A DNA stretch of 64,000 bases from AWTP1-13 sp963820375 (GCA_963820375.1 CAWFZX010000028.1:62001-126000); one strand, 5' to 3'. Shown: positions 17,641 to 27,077, numbered from the stretch's first letter. The notes: generated from the letters alone by a model not told the origin. Made by a program: numbers and translations.

Positions 17641-18282
17641 CCCCCCTGGTCTGCGGCGACAGGAACGAGTGAGGACTGGAAAAAATGGCAGTTTGCTTAT
17701 TGTTTGTGCAGATTGCGCTCGCCGACTTGGCAGTGTCAAGAGAGTGCGCGAGCCTTCGACTGCGCCTCCGTTACACCAAAGCGCTGCGGGCAGGCACGGC
17801 CCTTGCCACCGACGCTATTCACAATCTTGCTGATCATCGCGTCGCAAGCCTTTCATAAAGCGGCGACTTTCTTCCATTCGCTCAACACGGTCTGGTCGCG
17901 CGTGTAACGGCCGCAGCAACACGCGCAGCACACGCCGCAGAAATTTTCTGCCGTCCGCATTTTTGGCACCATCACAGAGCCGTCGCCGCAACCGGCCGCA
18001 CCTCTTGCAACCCTTAAGCGTGCAAGTGATCGACAGTTCAGACCGTTCTCCGGCCACTCTGGTTTACCGAGTGAGCATGATGTCCTGCGCAACGGCCCAC
18101 CCGATCCTGTGATGCGGGATGCGGCCCTTGGCTGGCCAAGCAGCTGAACGGCTAAACCTTAGTATAGTCTGAGCTAGCCATTCCGACGGCAGCACCAAAA
18201 CCTGCGCTCAATCGCTCGGCGTTGCGTTTACTTTGATAGTGCTTCGCGCAAGCTTGCTCGGGGACCCTTGAGGAGGTGTTTT
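17641..18282. other. intergenic region, no gene recognised
   Basis: Upstream of the Nramp-like gene (its promoter must lie at the left end) and of the DUF6894 gene on the other strand. Short open frames on the minus strand around 17815-18092 are cysteine/arginine-rich and match nothing I know. No hairpin terminator or repeat stood out. Confidence 0.4.
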
Positions 18283-18288
18283 TTGCAA

Positions 18289-18519
18289 ATGCCTCGCTAT
18301 TTCTTTCACGTCAAACGTGGCCAAGTGACGATACTGGATCAGGAAGGCATCGAACTCGCCGATACCGCGGAAGCAGAGGGGGAAGCAGCACGGCGCGCGC
18401 GTGAGGAGCTGCGCAAAGATGGTTTGCAAGGGAAGCGTGGGAGCGGCGGGACAATCATCATTGCTGATGAAAATTGGCAACCGCTTTTTGAGTTTCCGTT
18501 CGAAGATGCAAAGCCCTAG
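18289..18519 (+). CDS. DUF6894-type small protein
   Basis: A 76-residue protein beginning PRYFFHVKRGQ with LDQEGIELADTAEAEGEAARRAREEL and ending in an FEFPFEDAK segment. This is the pattern of the small DUF6894 proteins abundant in Bradyrhizobium and relatives; their function is unknown. The family start corresponds to the ATG at 18289. AGGAGG lies at 18271-18276, which is 12 bases from this ATG but 6 from an in-frame TTG at 18283, so a start two codons earlier is equally possible. Monocistronic. Confidence 0.8.
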   Translation: MPRYFFHVKRGQVTILDQEGIELADTAEAEGEAARRAREELRKDGLQGKRGSGGTIIIADENWQPLFEFPFEDAKP

Positions 18520-19200
18520 TCCAGCAGCGTCTCGCATTTGCTGACCCAGCGAGGCTGCGGCCGCCCCCATTGAGCCAGCACCATCTGAGATCTGAACGGC
18601 AGCCTCGAAGAGATGACGCTCGCTTCTCCCCGGAACCGGTGCACCCCCCCTTTTCTTCACGGGTGACACAGCGCGAATGCTCCACCGGTCATATCGATCG
18701 TGAGCCGAGACTGGCAGGGCCTCGCAGGTGTTGAACGCCAGCGGTGAGCCAATGCGCTTTTCCAAGAGTCGCGAAAGGCAGCGGACGCGGGGCTTCGCCC
18801 AGATGTCGAGATCGCCGAGGTCGTTGCTGCAGGTCACAAAACCCGTGTGAGGCGCCGGGCGCTGGCTGAGCACACCTGGAGCCAGGCGGGGCAAATGCGT
18901 CTATGCGACGGCACCGGAGAAGCGCTTGCCTGTCGCGACCGCACGAACCCAGCCGCCACTTTTTCACCGGCCGCGTCACGGCGCATGCGGCAGTGCCGGC
19001 GGCATGCCTGGGCAAGACATAGCGGGCTTGTCTGCCCAAATTGGCACGCGATGGCCCCGTTGTTACAGGGCCAACTCCGGGTGGCTGATCGTCCCCGTCT
19101 CAAACATGAACGTCGGCTGCTCAGGCGGTTCAACTCGCCTTCATGCGCTCTCAACTATCAAAGGGAACTGGCGCAAAGGCCAAGTCGATCTGCGCCAGCC
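18520..19200. other. intergenic region, no gene recognised
   Basis: Between the DUF6894 gene and the histidine-rich gene. Long open frames cross it on both strands (for example a minus-strand frame running through the DUF6894 gene), but their translations lack any family pattern and change composition erratically. I see no credible gene, RNA or repeat. Confidence 0.4.
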
Positions 19201-19212
19201 AAGGAGAACACC

Positions 19213-19569
19213 GTGATAAAGATGAGGACGATATCGCTGCTGGGCAACGCCTTTGCGCTGGCCCTCATGGGTACGGCAGCACAGGCAGCACCCGCGCGAC
19301 TGCTCGAGCCTGTCCCGCAGCGTCTGTTGCAGCAGGCCCAGAGTTGGCATAGCCACCACCACCATCATGGTCATGTGCACGGCAATCCACACCGCCGGCA
19401 TCTCGACTGCTCTCGCCATGGCGATCACGAGCACTGCCAGGTGCATGCTCCCCGCCATAGCCGCCACGATGGACATGTGCACGGAAACCCGCATGGTCGG
19501 CACCTTGACTGTCGTGTGCATGGCCACCATGAGCATTGTCGCGTGCACAATCCGCGTCGCTGGTGGTGA
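19213..19569 (+). CDS. secreted histidine-rich tandem-repeat protein
   Basis: A 118-residue protein starting at GTG with AAGGAG six bases upstream. After a signal peptide (hydrophobic run to TAAQAAPA) comes a short linker and then two tandem units at 19369-19470 (34 residues) and 19471-19566 (32 residues) sharing the pattern GHVHGNPHxRHLDC...HEHCxVHxPR. A run of five His precedes unit 1. About 25 histidines and four cysteines fall in the last 73 residues; each unit contributes two cysteines. The composition implies periplasmic or extracellular binding of transition metals (zinc, copper, nickel) or haem. No catalytic domain and no recognised named family. Monocistronic. Confidence 0.75.
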   Translation: MIKMRTISLLGNAFALALMGTAAQAAPARLLEPVPQRLLQQAQSWHSHHHHHGHVHGNPHRRHLDCSRHGDHEHCQVHAPRHSRHDGHVHGNPHGRHLDCRVHGHHEHCRVHNPRRWW

Positions 19570-20510
19570 TGGCAAAAGGAGTTCGACCATACCGGCTGCT
19601 GTTGTGGGCAAGGGAGATGCCACCGCTCGAAATTGACCTGCAGTGGACCTTCAACGTGACGGTGCTCGGTCAACACAGTTCAAATTCCGCCAGGTCGGCT
19701 TGGCGTTGCCTAACCGGCAGCTGATCCGGACCATTGGGAAGGCCGCCGATTGCCGTGTGTTCTGGTCGTGTTGCTGACCGACGCCGTCATGTTCTTGATC
19801 GAGAGCAGCCTTGGCCTGGCGCCCGTTTCGCGTCGCTGCAAGGTGGACGCCCTCACCTTTTTGGGAGATGGCGGCAGCATCGCTTCCTTGCTGCAACTTC
19901 GGCAGTCCCAACGCGTGCCATGTGCCGCCCGTTGCGGCGAGCCCATCCGTCTTTTGCTGAGGGATGCTTTGCGCGTGTGGCCGCGCGCGACAAGCCTGCA
20001 ACTGTTGCGTCGGCATTTCTGGAAATGGAACGCCATCCCTGAGCGCCGCGCGTGCGTGCAGTCTCCCCCAACCGTGACGTCCTTTAAGCGTCGCGCCAGG
20101 CCGCCGCTCAGGCGCCAACTTCGTGTTCGCGATCGGTCGCGCCACCAACCGCTCGGCAGGTCCCTGCGGCGATGCCCATGCTCTCGCACCAGAACCGCTT
20201 TCAACCAGCCTAGACCCAAGAGAGCCCCGAAGGAGCGTTGGTTGTAAATATCACCTAATGGTACCGTCAGCGCGCCCGCTTATCTAACCGCGGCTGAAAC
20301 AGACCTGAGCGTCGCAGGGAGGGCGGGATGCCGTCGTGGGCCTGGGCGGGGGCAGCGTGCCGAAAGGGCGCGCGCAGCGGGCACGGGTCAATGGGTGCAG
20401 AAACCAGAAAACGTGCGCACGCGCTGGCCTCTTCCTCAGCTTCGCTGATCGTGCGAAGCCAGTTCGAGGTCTTTATGCCTCGCGCCTCTATGAGAACAAA
20501 CAACCGGAAA
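19570..20510. other. intergenic region, no gene recognised
   Basis: Nearly 1 kb without a supportable gene. Overlapping open frames of 130-170 codons exist on both strands (19651-20247) but none reads like a protein family and none has a convincing ribosome site. It could be a decayed gene. The right end must hold the decarboxylase promoter. Confidence 0.4.
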
Positions 20511-20518
20511 CCAACGCC

Positions 20519-21952
20519 ATGGACAATCAATCGTTCCGCGAGTGGGCGGTGGCCGCCGCGCAATGGGCCTCGGACTATCGCGCCACGTTGTCCGACAAGC
20601 CCGTTCGCGCCCAGATGCCACCTGGCGCGATCGCCGCTCAGCTTCCGGGGCAAGCGCCGGAGCTGCCGGAGGCAATGCCGGCGATCTTCGCGGACTTTGA
20701 GCGCATCATCCTGCCGGGCATGACGCACTGGCAGCACCCGCGCTTTTTCGCCTATTTCCCCGCCAATGCCAGCCCCCTCTCGGTTATTGCGGAAATCCTA
20801 GTCTCCGCCATGGCTGCCCAGTGCATGCTCTGGCAGACATCTCCGGCGGCGACCGAGCTCGAGACGGTGATGCTGCAGTGGTTACGGCAGGCGCTCGGTT
20901 TGCCGGAGGGATTTAGCGGCGTCATCCAAGATTCCGCTTCCTCGGCAACGCTGGCCGCTGTCTTGGTCATGCGCGAACGAGCCTTAGGTTTCGCCGGCAA
21001 CAAGCATGGTCTCGCCGCACACCCTAAGGTCAGAATCTACGCCTCGGATCAGACCCATTCCTCAATCGACAAGGCCGTTTGGATCGCTGGCATCGGCCAG
21101 GACAATCTCGTCAAGGTCCCGAGTACTGGACCGGTCCACGCCATGGACGTCGATGCACTGGAGGCCAGCATCAGCGCTGATCGGTCGTTGGGCCTGTTGC
21201 CGGCCGGCATCGTCGCCTGCGTCGGCGGCACCAGCACGGGTGCGATCGATAACCTGACGGGCATCGCCGTGGTTGCCAAGCGTCACGGCCTCTATGTCCA
21301 TGTCGACGCCGCCTGGGCGGGGGCAGCCATGATTTGCCCGGAATTCCGCACCTTGTGGGCCGGGGTCGAGTCGGTCGACAGCCTGGTGCTCAATCCGCAC
21401 AAATGGCTCGGTGCACAATTCGACTGCTCGGCGCATTTCGTGCGCGAACCTGACACTTTGGTCCGCACGCTGGCCATTCAGCCGGAATTTCTGAAAACCC
21501 ACGGCCGCGAAGGCCTCGTCAACTATAGTGAATGGTCAATCCCGCTCGGTCGACGCTTTCGGGCTCTCAAGCTGTGGTTTTTGCTGCGCGGCCATGGGCT
21601 CGAGGGCTTGCGCAGTATGATCCGCGAGCATGTGCGCTGGTCGCACGCGCTGGCACGCCGGTTCGCGGCTGAGCCGGGCTTCTCGCTGGTGACGCAGCCA
21701 GTCCTGTCATTGTTCTCGTTCCGTCACGACCCGGGCGACGGACGGGATCTCGATGCCCACAACCTCGCCCTTGTCACCGCAATCAACGACGATGGACGCC
21801 TCTACCTGACCCAGACCCGTGTCGAGGGTCGCATTGCGCTGCGTTTCCAGATCGGCGCGATGACGACAACCGAGGGGGATGTCGACCTGGCATTCGAGGT
21901 TGTCCGCGATCTCGCTCGCAGGTTGGTCTCGTCTCACGCAGCGCGCCGCTGA
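20519..21952 (+). CDS. PLP-dependent aromatic-L-amino-acid decarboxylase-like protein
   Basis: A 477-residue group II pyridoxal-phosphate decarboxylase. Family landmarks: HPRFFAYFPANASPLSVIAE near residue 75, the PLP region SSATLAA, HSSIDKA, VHVDAAWAGAAMICPEF (Asp binding the pyridine nitrogen) and the Schiff-base lysine in LNPHKWLGA. The C terminus LRFQIGAMTTTEGDVD matches the conserved R...N/G segment of tryptophan/tyrosine/DOPA decarboxylases. The start is the ATG at the point where family similarity begins; an upstream in-frame start at 20336 adds unrelated residues. It converts an aromatic (or related) amino acid to its amine plus CO2 in the cytoplasm; the exact substrate is open. No adjacent partner gene. 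Confidence 0.88.
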   Translation: MDNQSFREWAVAAAQWASDYRATLSDKPVRAQMPPGAIAAQLPGQAPELPEAMPAIFADFERIILPGMTHWQHPRFFAYFPANASPLSVIAEILVSAMAAQCMLWQTSPAATELETVMLQWLRQALGLPEGFSGVIQDSASSATLAAVLVMRERALGFAGNKHGLAAHPKVRIYASDQTHSSIDKAVWIAGIGQDNLVKVPSTGPVHAMDVDALEASISADRSLGLLPAGIVACVGGTSTGAIDNLTGIAVVAKRHGLYVHVDAAWAGAAMICPEFRTLWAGVESVDSLVLNPHKWLGAQFDCSAHFVREPDTLVRTLAIQPEFLKTHGREGLVNYSEWSIPLGRRFRALKLWFLLRGHGLEGLRSMIREHVRWSHALARRFAAEPGFSLVTQPVLSLFSFRHDPGDGRDLDAHNLALVTAINDDGRLYLTQTRVEGRIALRFQIGAMTTTEGDVDLAFEVVRDLARRLVSSHAARR

Positions 21953-22044
21953 AACGCCACAGCGCCGTGGCATCCCACCAACCCGATAGTCTCCGCTTGG
22001 CTCTACCCGCGGCTGGTTTGGCGTCTGCACAAACGAGAGCGACG

Positions 22045-22584
22045 ATGTTGACATACTCAACCTCAATGCTGCGCGCGCCGGCACTCGCATTGGCGCTGCT
22101 CGGGCTCGTGTTGCCAAGCGCGGTAGGCAATGCGCAAGAGCATCCCAAGGTTGAAATCGTGCCCAACATCCCGCACGCGCTTGGCGTCACGTCGCTGGCG
22201 GTGTCGCCTGACGGCGCGGACCTGCTGCTCTCAGGCAGTTGCGATACCAGCATCAAGCTCTGGGAGGTAGCGACCGGCCGCCTGCTGCGCACCTTCGTGG
22301 GGCACGCGCAGGCGATCACGGCGGTGGCGTTCTCGCCTGACGGCCGGCGCCTCCTCTCGAGTAGCCGCGACAGCGCCCTCAAGCTGTGGGACGCCGCGAG
22401 CGGGAAGCTGATCCTCAGCTGGGAGGGGCACCGCCTGGCGGCTACCGCGGTGGCATTCTCGCCCGATGGCACGCTCCTGCCCTCGGCCGGCTCGGATTCG
22501 ATTGGGCGCATCGATAACACGCTGAGACGAACGCGCGGCTCATTCGCGCGACTTGAGGACTGGTGTCCGCCGCTTTCAAGCTGA
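22045..22584 (+). CDS. secreted WD40-repeat protein, truncated
   Basis: A 179-residue reading frame: a signal peptide (to GNAQ) followed by three WD40 repeats (cores SLAVSPDGADLLLSGSCDTSIKLWE, AVAFSPDGRRLLSSSRDSALKLWD, AVAFSPDGTLLPSAGSD). A functional WD40 propeller needs six to eight blades, so three is too few, and after the third blade the sequence turns into unrelated arginine-rich residues before a stop. This looks like the 5-prime part of a larger WD40 gene that has lost its remainder, or a gene that oligomerises. I favour truncation. Confidence 0.65.
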   Translation: MLTYSTSMLRAPALALALLGLVLPSAVGNAQEHPKVEIVPNIPHALGVTSLAVSPDGADLLLSGSCDTSIKLWEVATGRLLRTFVGHAQAITAVAFSPDGRRLLSSSRDSALKLWDAASGKLILSWEGHRLAATAVAFSPDGTLLPSAGSDSIGRIDNTLRRTRGSFARLEDWCPPLSS

Positions 22585-22649
22585 CACCTCGATGACCGAG
22601 CCGGCGTCAGGCCAGGCCGGCCTTCACTTTTGTTGGTCGATGCCTCCGC

Positions 22650-22850
22650 TCAGCGAACCGCCCACCCAGTGAGCAGCAGGCGCTCACCTGCGGCCGTCGC
22701 CGAAGCCTTGCACGTCCTGCGGGTCAGCCAGCGCAGGCCGATCCGTTCCTCGAGCCCACGCCTGGTGTGGCTCAATGCGCGCTTGCGACACGCCAAGCTT
22801 AGCCGCCGCTTTTGTGAAGCTGCCTCCCCCCGCAACGCCCAAGGAACGCG
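22650..22850 (-). pseudogene. LysR-family regulator remnant, frameshifted
   Basis: On the minus strand one frame reads GGGSFTKAAAKLGVSQARI (22830-22774) and the next frame continues RALSHTRRGLEERIGLRWLT and ATAAGERLL (22781-22680). Joined by a shift of one base near 22778, this is the standard LysR helix-turn-helix (AxxLxVSQxALSxxIxxLExxLGxxLLxR, then TxAGxxLL). Only about 60 of about 300 residues remain: the effector domain is gone. A clear dead gene. Confidence 0.75.
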
Positions 22851-23261
22851 AACGCACGTCATTGCCGGTTGGTCGGGGCATTCATGAGCCCGACTTATAG
22901 CCACATGCGGTTTTTGGCAGCTAATCACCTGCTGGCACGGTTCCTAGTTGTCAGCAGGGGGCTGAAAGCCCCTTCAGCCCCGCAGGCAACGATGGAGAGT
23001 TGAGCGTGCGCCCGAGGATTGTGCGGAAAACTGCCGGAAGTTCGCACGCGTCCGCAGAGGCTGGCCTGCCAGGGCGTGTCTTGAACATGTCGTTGGCGTG
23101 GTGTGTAAGGCGGCTCGAGCGGCAACTCGAAAAATTCAAATCCGAGGTCACACGCAACCTTCAGCAACCCAATCGCGGTCGACGACGTTCAATCGATGAG
23201 CAGGCTATCGGGTCAAGGGTCGGTGAGGGCCTTCAATCGGTTGATAGGATGAGAACAGCCT
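22851..23261. other. intergenic region upstream of paoA-like gene
   Basis: About 400 bases between the LysR remnant and the aldehyde oxidoreductase operon. Open frames here look like shadows. It must contain the paoABC-like promoter, but I cannot pick one by eye. The dead LysR gene next to it may once have regulated this operon. Confidence 0.4.
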
Positions 23262-23918
23262 ATGCAAAGACCCAGTGACCTCGCGCTCTCCCGGCGCAAA
23301 CTATTGATCGGAGCAGCGGCTTCGGCGGCCGTAACTGCCACGCCTCCGGTCGGCAGCGCCCAAACAGCGGTGACAAATGTGCAAGCTGCCGCCATCGAGG
23401 CGCCCTCGGTGGCGAAGGTGGCATTTTCCGTCAACGGCATGGCGCGCGAGCTTGAGCTCGACACGCGGACCACGCTGCTCGATGCGCTGCGCGAGCGCTT
23501 GCAGCTGCCCGGCACCAAGAAAGGGTGCGACCACGGCCAGTGCGGTGCCTGCACCGTGATCGTTGGCGGCCGGCGGATCAATTCTTGCCTGACGCTGGCG
23601 GTCATGCACGAGGGCGAGAGCATCACCACCATCGAGGGGCTGGGTACGCCTCGCGACCTGCACCCGCTGCAGGCCGCGTTCGTGAAGCACGATGGCTATC
23701 AATGCGGCTATTGCACGCCCGGGCAGATCTGCTCCGCCGTCGCGGTTCTCGACGAGATAAAAGCCGGCATTCCGAGCCATGTCAGCGCCGACTTGACGGC
23801 CCCTCCGGTTATGACGGCCGGCGAGCTGCGCGAGCGCATGAGCGGCAACATCTGTCGCTGCGGCGCCTATTCCAACATCGTCGATGCCATCAGCGAAGTT
23901 GCGGGGAGACAGACATGA
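23262..23918 (+). CDS. paoA: aldehyde oxidoreductase iron-sulfur subunit, Tat-exported (PaoA-like)
   Basis: A 218-residue [2Fe-2S] subunit of a xanthine-oxidase-family molybdoenzyme. A Tat signal (SRRKLLIGAAASAAV) sends the folded complex to the periplasm. The plant-type [2Fe-2S] cluster is bound by CDHGQCGAC plus the Cys in INSCLTL; the second cluster by CGYCTPGQ and NICRCGAY. This layout and length match E. coli PaoA (YagT). Its stop overlaps the next start (ATGA). With the two following genes it makes a three-subunit periplasmic enzyme that oxidises aldehydes (aromatic aldehydes in E. coli) and passes electrons through the clusters to FAD. Confidence 0.9.
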   Translation: MQRPSDLALSRRKLLIGAAASAAVTATPPVGSAQTAVTNVQAAAIEAPSVAKVAFSVNGMARELELDTRTTLLDALRERLQLPGTKKGCDHGQCGACTVIVGGRRINSCLTLAVMHEGESITTIEGLGTPRDLHPLQAAFVKHDGYQCGYCTPGQICSAVAVLDEIKAGIPSHVSADLTAPPVMTAGELRERMSGNICRCGAYSNIVDAISEVAGRQT

Positions 23919-24865
23919 AGCCCTTCAGCTATCAACGCGCCAAATCGCCGGCCGAAGCCATAGCCGCCGCTGCCCACACCCCGGCTGCCAAATTCATTGC
24001 CGGCGGCACCAATCTGCTTGACCTGATGAAGCTGCAAATCGAAACGCCGGCGCATCTGATCGACGTGAATGGCCTCGCCCTCGACAAGATCGAATCGACA
24101 CCGGCAGGAGGTTTGCGGATCGGCGCGCTGGTGCGCAACACCGACCTCGCCGCCGATCCGCGTGTGCGGCGCGACTATGGCGTGCTCGCGCGTGCGCTGC
24201 TGGCAGGTGCCTCGGGCCAGTTACGCAATCGAGCGACGACGGCGGGCAATCTGCTCCAGCGCACACGTTGTCCGTATTTTTATGACACCAACCAGCCCTG
24301 CAACAAGCGCCAGCCGGGCAGCGGTTGCGCGGCGATCGGCGGCTTTAGTCGCCAGCACGCCATCTTGGGGGTCAGCGACGCCTGCATCGCAACCCACCCG
24401 AGCGACATGGCCGTGGCATTGCGCCTGCTCGACGCAACGATAGAGACTATGCGAGCGGACAGCTCAGCGCGGACCATGTCGATCGCCGATTTCTATCGGC
24501 TGCCTGGGGATACGCCACACCTAGAGACTGTGCTCGAACAAGGTGAGCTGATCACCGCCGTGGTTTTGCCGAAACCCGTGGGCGGTACGCAGATCTACCG
24601 CAAGGTGCGAGACCGGGCCTCCTATGCGTTCGCGCTCGTCTCGGTCGGAGCTATCGTCCACCGCGACGGAACCGGGCGCGTGGCACTGGGCGGCGTGGCG
24701 CACCAGCCATGGCGCGTTGAAGCGGCCGAAAGCGAAATGCCGCGCGGCGCAAAAGCTGTCACGGCTCGGCTACTTGCCGGCGCCAAGACCACGCATGAGA
24801 ACGCGTTCAAGTTGCCTCTCGTCGAACGCACACTCGCTGCGGTTTTGCACGAAGCGAAGGTTTGA
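23915..24865 (+). CDS. paoB: aldehyde oxidoreductase FAD subunit (PaoB-like)
   Basis: A 316-residue FAD-binding subunit (PaoB/YagS is about 318). FAD contacts: KFIAGGTNLLDLMK and GQLRNRATTAGNL. It carries the PaoB-specific cysteine insertion (CPYFYDTNQPCNKRQPGSGC), which holds an extra [4Fe-4S] cluster in the E. coli enzyme. A start upstream at 23525 would overlap paoA out of frame and is rejected. No signal peptide of its own; it travels with the Tat-tagged subunit. Confidence 0.9.
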   Translation: MKPFSYQRAKSPAEAIAAAAHTPAAKFIAGGTNLLDLMKLQIETPAHLIDVNGLALDKIESTPAGGLRIGALVRNTDLAADPRVRRDYGVLARALLAGASGQLRNRATTAGNLLQRTRCPYFYDTNQPCNKRQPGSGCAAIGGFSRQHAILGVSDACIATHPSDMAVALRLLDATIETMRADSSARTMSIADFYRLPGDTPHLETVLEQGELITAVVLPKPVGGTQIYRKVRDRASYAFALVSVGAIVHRDGTGRVALGGVAHQPWRVEAAESEMPRGAKAVTARLLAGAKTTHENAFKLPLVERTLAAVLHEAKV

Positions 24866-24869
24866 CATC

Positions 24870-27077
24870 ATGAAGTTCGACGCGCCCGCCACGACCAATC
24901 CCATCGACCAGCTCAAGGTCGTAGGCAAGCCCACCGACCGGATCGATGGTCCGTTCAAGACCACTGGTACGGCGACGTATGCCTACGAGTGGCACGACGT
25001 CGGTGCCAAACCGGCTTATGGTTACGTCATCGGCTCGGCCATCGCCAAAGGCCGGATCGCCGCGATGGACGTGACCCGTGCCAAGGCCGCAATCGGGGTG
25101 CTCGCCGTCATCACCGCGGAAAACGCCGGCACGCTCGGCAAAGGCAACTACAACACCGCCAAGCTTCTTGGCGGTCCCGAGATTTCTCACTATCACCAGG
25201 CCATTGCCGTTGTCGTGGCCGAGACCTTCGAGCAGGCACGGGCTGCGGCACAACTGATCAGCGTCGATTATGCGCGGGTCGAGGGCAAATACGATCTCGC
25301 CGCGGCAAAGGATTCCGCGCGGCAGCCCGAGCGCATAACGGGCGGTCCGGCCGATACCGCAGTCGGGGATTTTGCTGGCGCTTTCGCATCGGCACCGGTC
25401 CAGCTGGATGCCACCTACAGCACGCCCGATCAGGCCCATGCGATGATGGAACCCCACGCCTCCATCGCCGCATGGAACGGGGACAAGCTGACCGTGTGGA
25501 CCTCCAACCAGATGATCGACTGGGGCGCGGCCGACGTGGCCAAAACGCTCGGGGTTGCGAAAGAAAATGTCCGCCTGATCTCGCCCTACATCGGCGGCGG
25601 CTTCGGCGGAAAACTGTTTGTGCGGGCCGACGCCGTGCTGGCGGCGCTCGGCGCGCGTGCCACCGGCCGGCCGGTAAAGGTGGCGCTGCCCCGGCCTTTG
25701 ATGTTCAACAACACCGTGCACCGGCCCGCCACGATCCAACGCATCCGCATTGGTGCGACCCAAGATGGCAAGATCACCGCGATCGGTCACGAAAGCTGGT
25801 CCGGCGATCTGCCCGGCGGTAAGCCTGAGGCTACGGTTAGGTCGACGCGCGTGGTTTATGCCGGCGCCAACCGCATGACGACGTCGCGACTAGCCTCCCT
25901 CGATCTGCCCGAAGGCAATGCCATGCGGGCTCCCGGCGACGCGCCAGGATCTATGGCGATGGAGATAGCCATAGACGAAATGGCGGAGAAGCTCGGCCTC
26001 GACCCTATTGAATTTCGCATTCGCAACGACACCCAGGTTGATCCTGAGCAGCCCGAAAGGACTTTCTCGCAGCGTCAACTGATCGAGTGCCTGCGCATGG
26101 GCGCCGAGCGCTTCGGCTGGAGCGGGCGCAGTACGCTCCCTGGCAAGCAACAGGAGGGGCGTTGGCTGCTCGGCCTGGGCGTCGCTGCCGCATACCGCGA
26201 TAACCCTGTTATGAAATCGGCCGCGCGCGTGCGGCTCGATAATCGAGGCATCGTTACGGTCGAAACCGACATGACGGATATCGGCACCGGCAGCTACACG
26301 ATCATTGCCCAAACGGCGGCTGAGATGATGGGCCTGCCGCTTGAGAAGGTTGTCGTGCGTCTAGGCGACTCGCGCTTGCCTGTCTCGGCAGGTTCAGGTG
26401 GCCAATGGGGTGCGAACAGTTCAACCTCCGGCGTCTATGCCGCGTGCGTTAAACTTCGGGAAGCCGTGGCACAAAGGCTAGGCTTCAACTCTTCCGACGT
26501 GGTGTTCTCGGACGCCCAGGTCCGTTCCGGCAATCGCAGCGCATCGCTGGCGCAGGCGGCGGGCGCGAGCGAGCTCGTTGCGGAGGACACCATCGAGTTC
26601 GGCGACTTTCGCAAAAACTACCAGCAGATGACGTTTGGCGCACATTTCGCGGAAGTGGGCGTCGACTTTGCCACGGGTGAGACGCGGGTGCGGCGCATGC
26701 TTGCAGTTTGCGCGTCGGGGCAAATCCTCAATCCGAAGTCGGCACGCAGCCAGGTGATCGGCGCGATGACCATGGGCGTCGGCGCAGCACTTATGGAGGA
26801 GCACGCGGTCGACAAACGTCACGGCTTCTTCGTCAACCACGACCTGGCCAGCTACGAGGTACCCGTCCATGCCGATATCCCCCACCAGGATGTGATCTTC
26901 CTCGACACACCCGATCCGTTGTCATCACCGATGAAGGCCATGGGCGTTGGCGAGCTTGGCATCTGCGGCAGCGCTGCAGCGGTCGCCAATGCAATTTACA
27001 ACGCCACCGGCGTGCGTGTGCGCGACTATCCGATCACGTTGGACAAGCTTCTGGATCGGCTGCCCGCCGTCGGCTGA
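24870..27077 (+). CDS. paoC: aldehyde oxidoreductase molybdopterin subunit (PaoC-like)
   Basis: A 735-residue molybdenum-cofactor subunit (PaoC/YagR is about 732). It has the two xanthine-dehydrogenase family domains: an N-terminal hammerhead (KPTDRIDGPFKTTGTATYAYE) and the cofactor domain with IGGGFGGK, MRAPGDAPGSMAMEIAIDE and SGGQWGANSST. The active-site glutamate lies in MGVGELGICGSAA near the C terminus. The gene starts four bases after paoB ends. A PaoD-type cofactor-insertion chaperone does not follow within the window, unlike the E. coli operon, so it must be supplied elsewhere. Confidence 0.9.
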   Translation: MKFDAPATTNPIDQLKVVGKPTDRIDGPFKTTGTATYAYEWHDVGAKPAYGYVIGSAIAKGRIAAMDVTRAKAAIGVLAVITAENAGTLGKGNYNTAKLLGGPEISHYHQAIAVVVAETFEQARAAAQLISVDYARVEGKYDLAAAKDSARQPERITGGPADTAVGDFAGAFASAPVQLDATYSTPDQAHAMMEPHASIAAWNGDKLTVWTSNQMIDWGAADVAKTLGVAKENVRLISPYIGGGFGGKLFVRADAVLAALGARATGRPVKVALPRPLMFNNTVHRPATIQRIRIGATQDGKITAIGHESWSGDLPGGKPEATVRSTRVVYAGANRMTTSRLASLDLPEGNAMRAPGDAPGSMAMEIAIDEMAEKLGLDPIEFRIRNDTQVDPEQPERTFSQRQLIECLRMGAERFGWSGRSTLPGKQQEGRWLLGLGVAAAYRDNPVMKSAARVRLDNRGIVTVETDMTDIGTGSYTIIAQTAAEMMGLPLEKVVVRLGDSRLPVSAGSGGQWGANSSTSGVYAACVKLREAVAQRLGFNSSDVVFSDAQVRSGNRSASLAQAAGASELVAEDTIEFGDFRKNYQQMTFGAHFAEVGVDFATGETRVRRMLAVCASGQILNPKSARSQVIGAMTMGVGAALMEEHAVDKRHGFFVNHDLASYEVPVHADIPHQDVIFLDTPDPLSSPMKAMGVGELGICGSAAAVANAIYNATGVRVRDYPITLDKLLDRLPAVG

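Noticed and set aside
18208..18894. A 228-codon minus-strand frame over the DUF6894 gene
   Set aside because: It is antisense to a recognised small gene and shows no family pattern.
18847..19212. Upstream extension of the histidine-rich gene frame
   Set aside because: The extension has no homology-like pattern, whereas the GTG at 19213 has AAGGAG six bases upstream and starts a clean signal peptide.
19651..20247. Overlapping 130-170-codon frames on both strands
   Set aside because: No ribosome site, no recognisable domain, erratic composition; probably chance open frames in high-G+C DNA.
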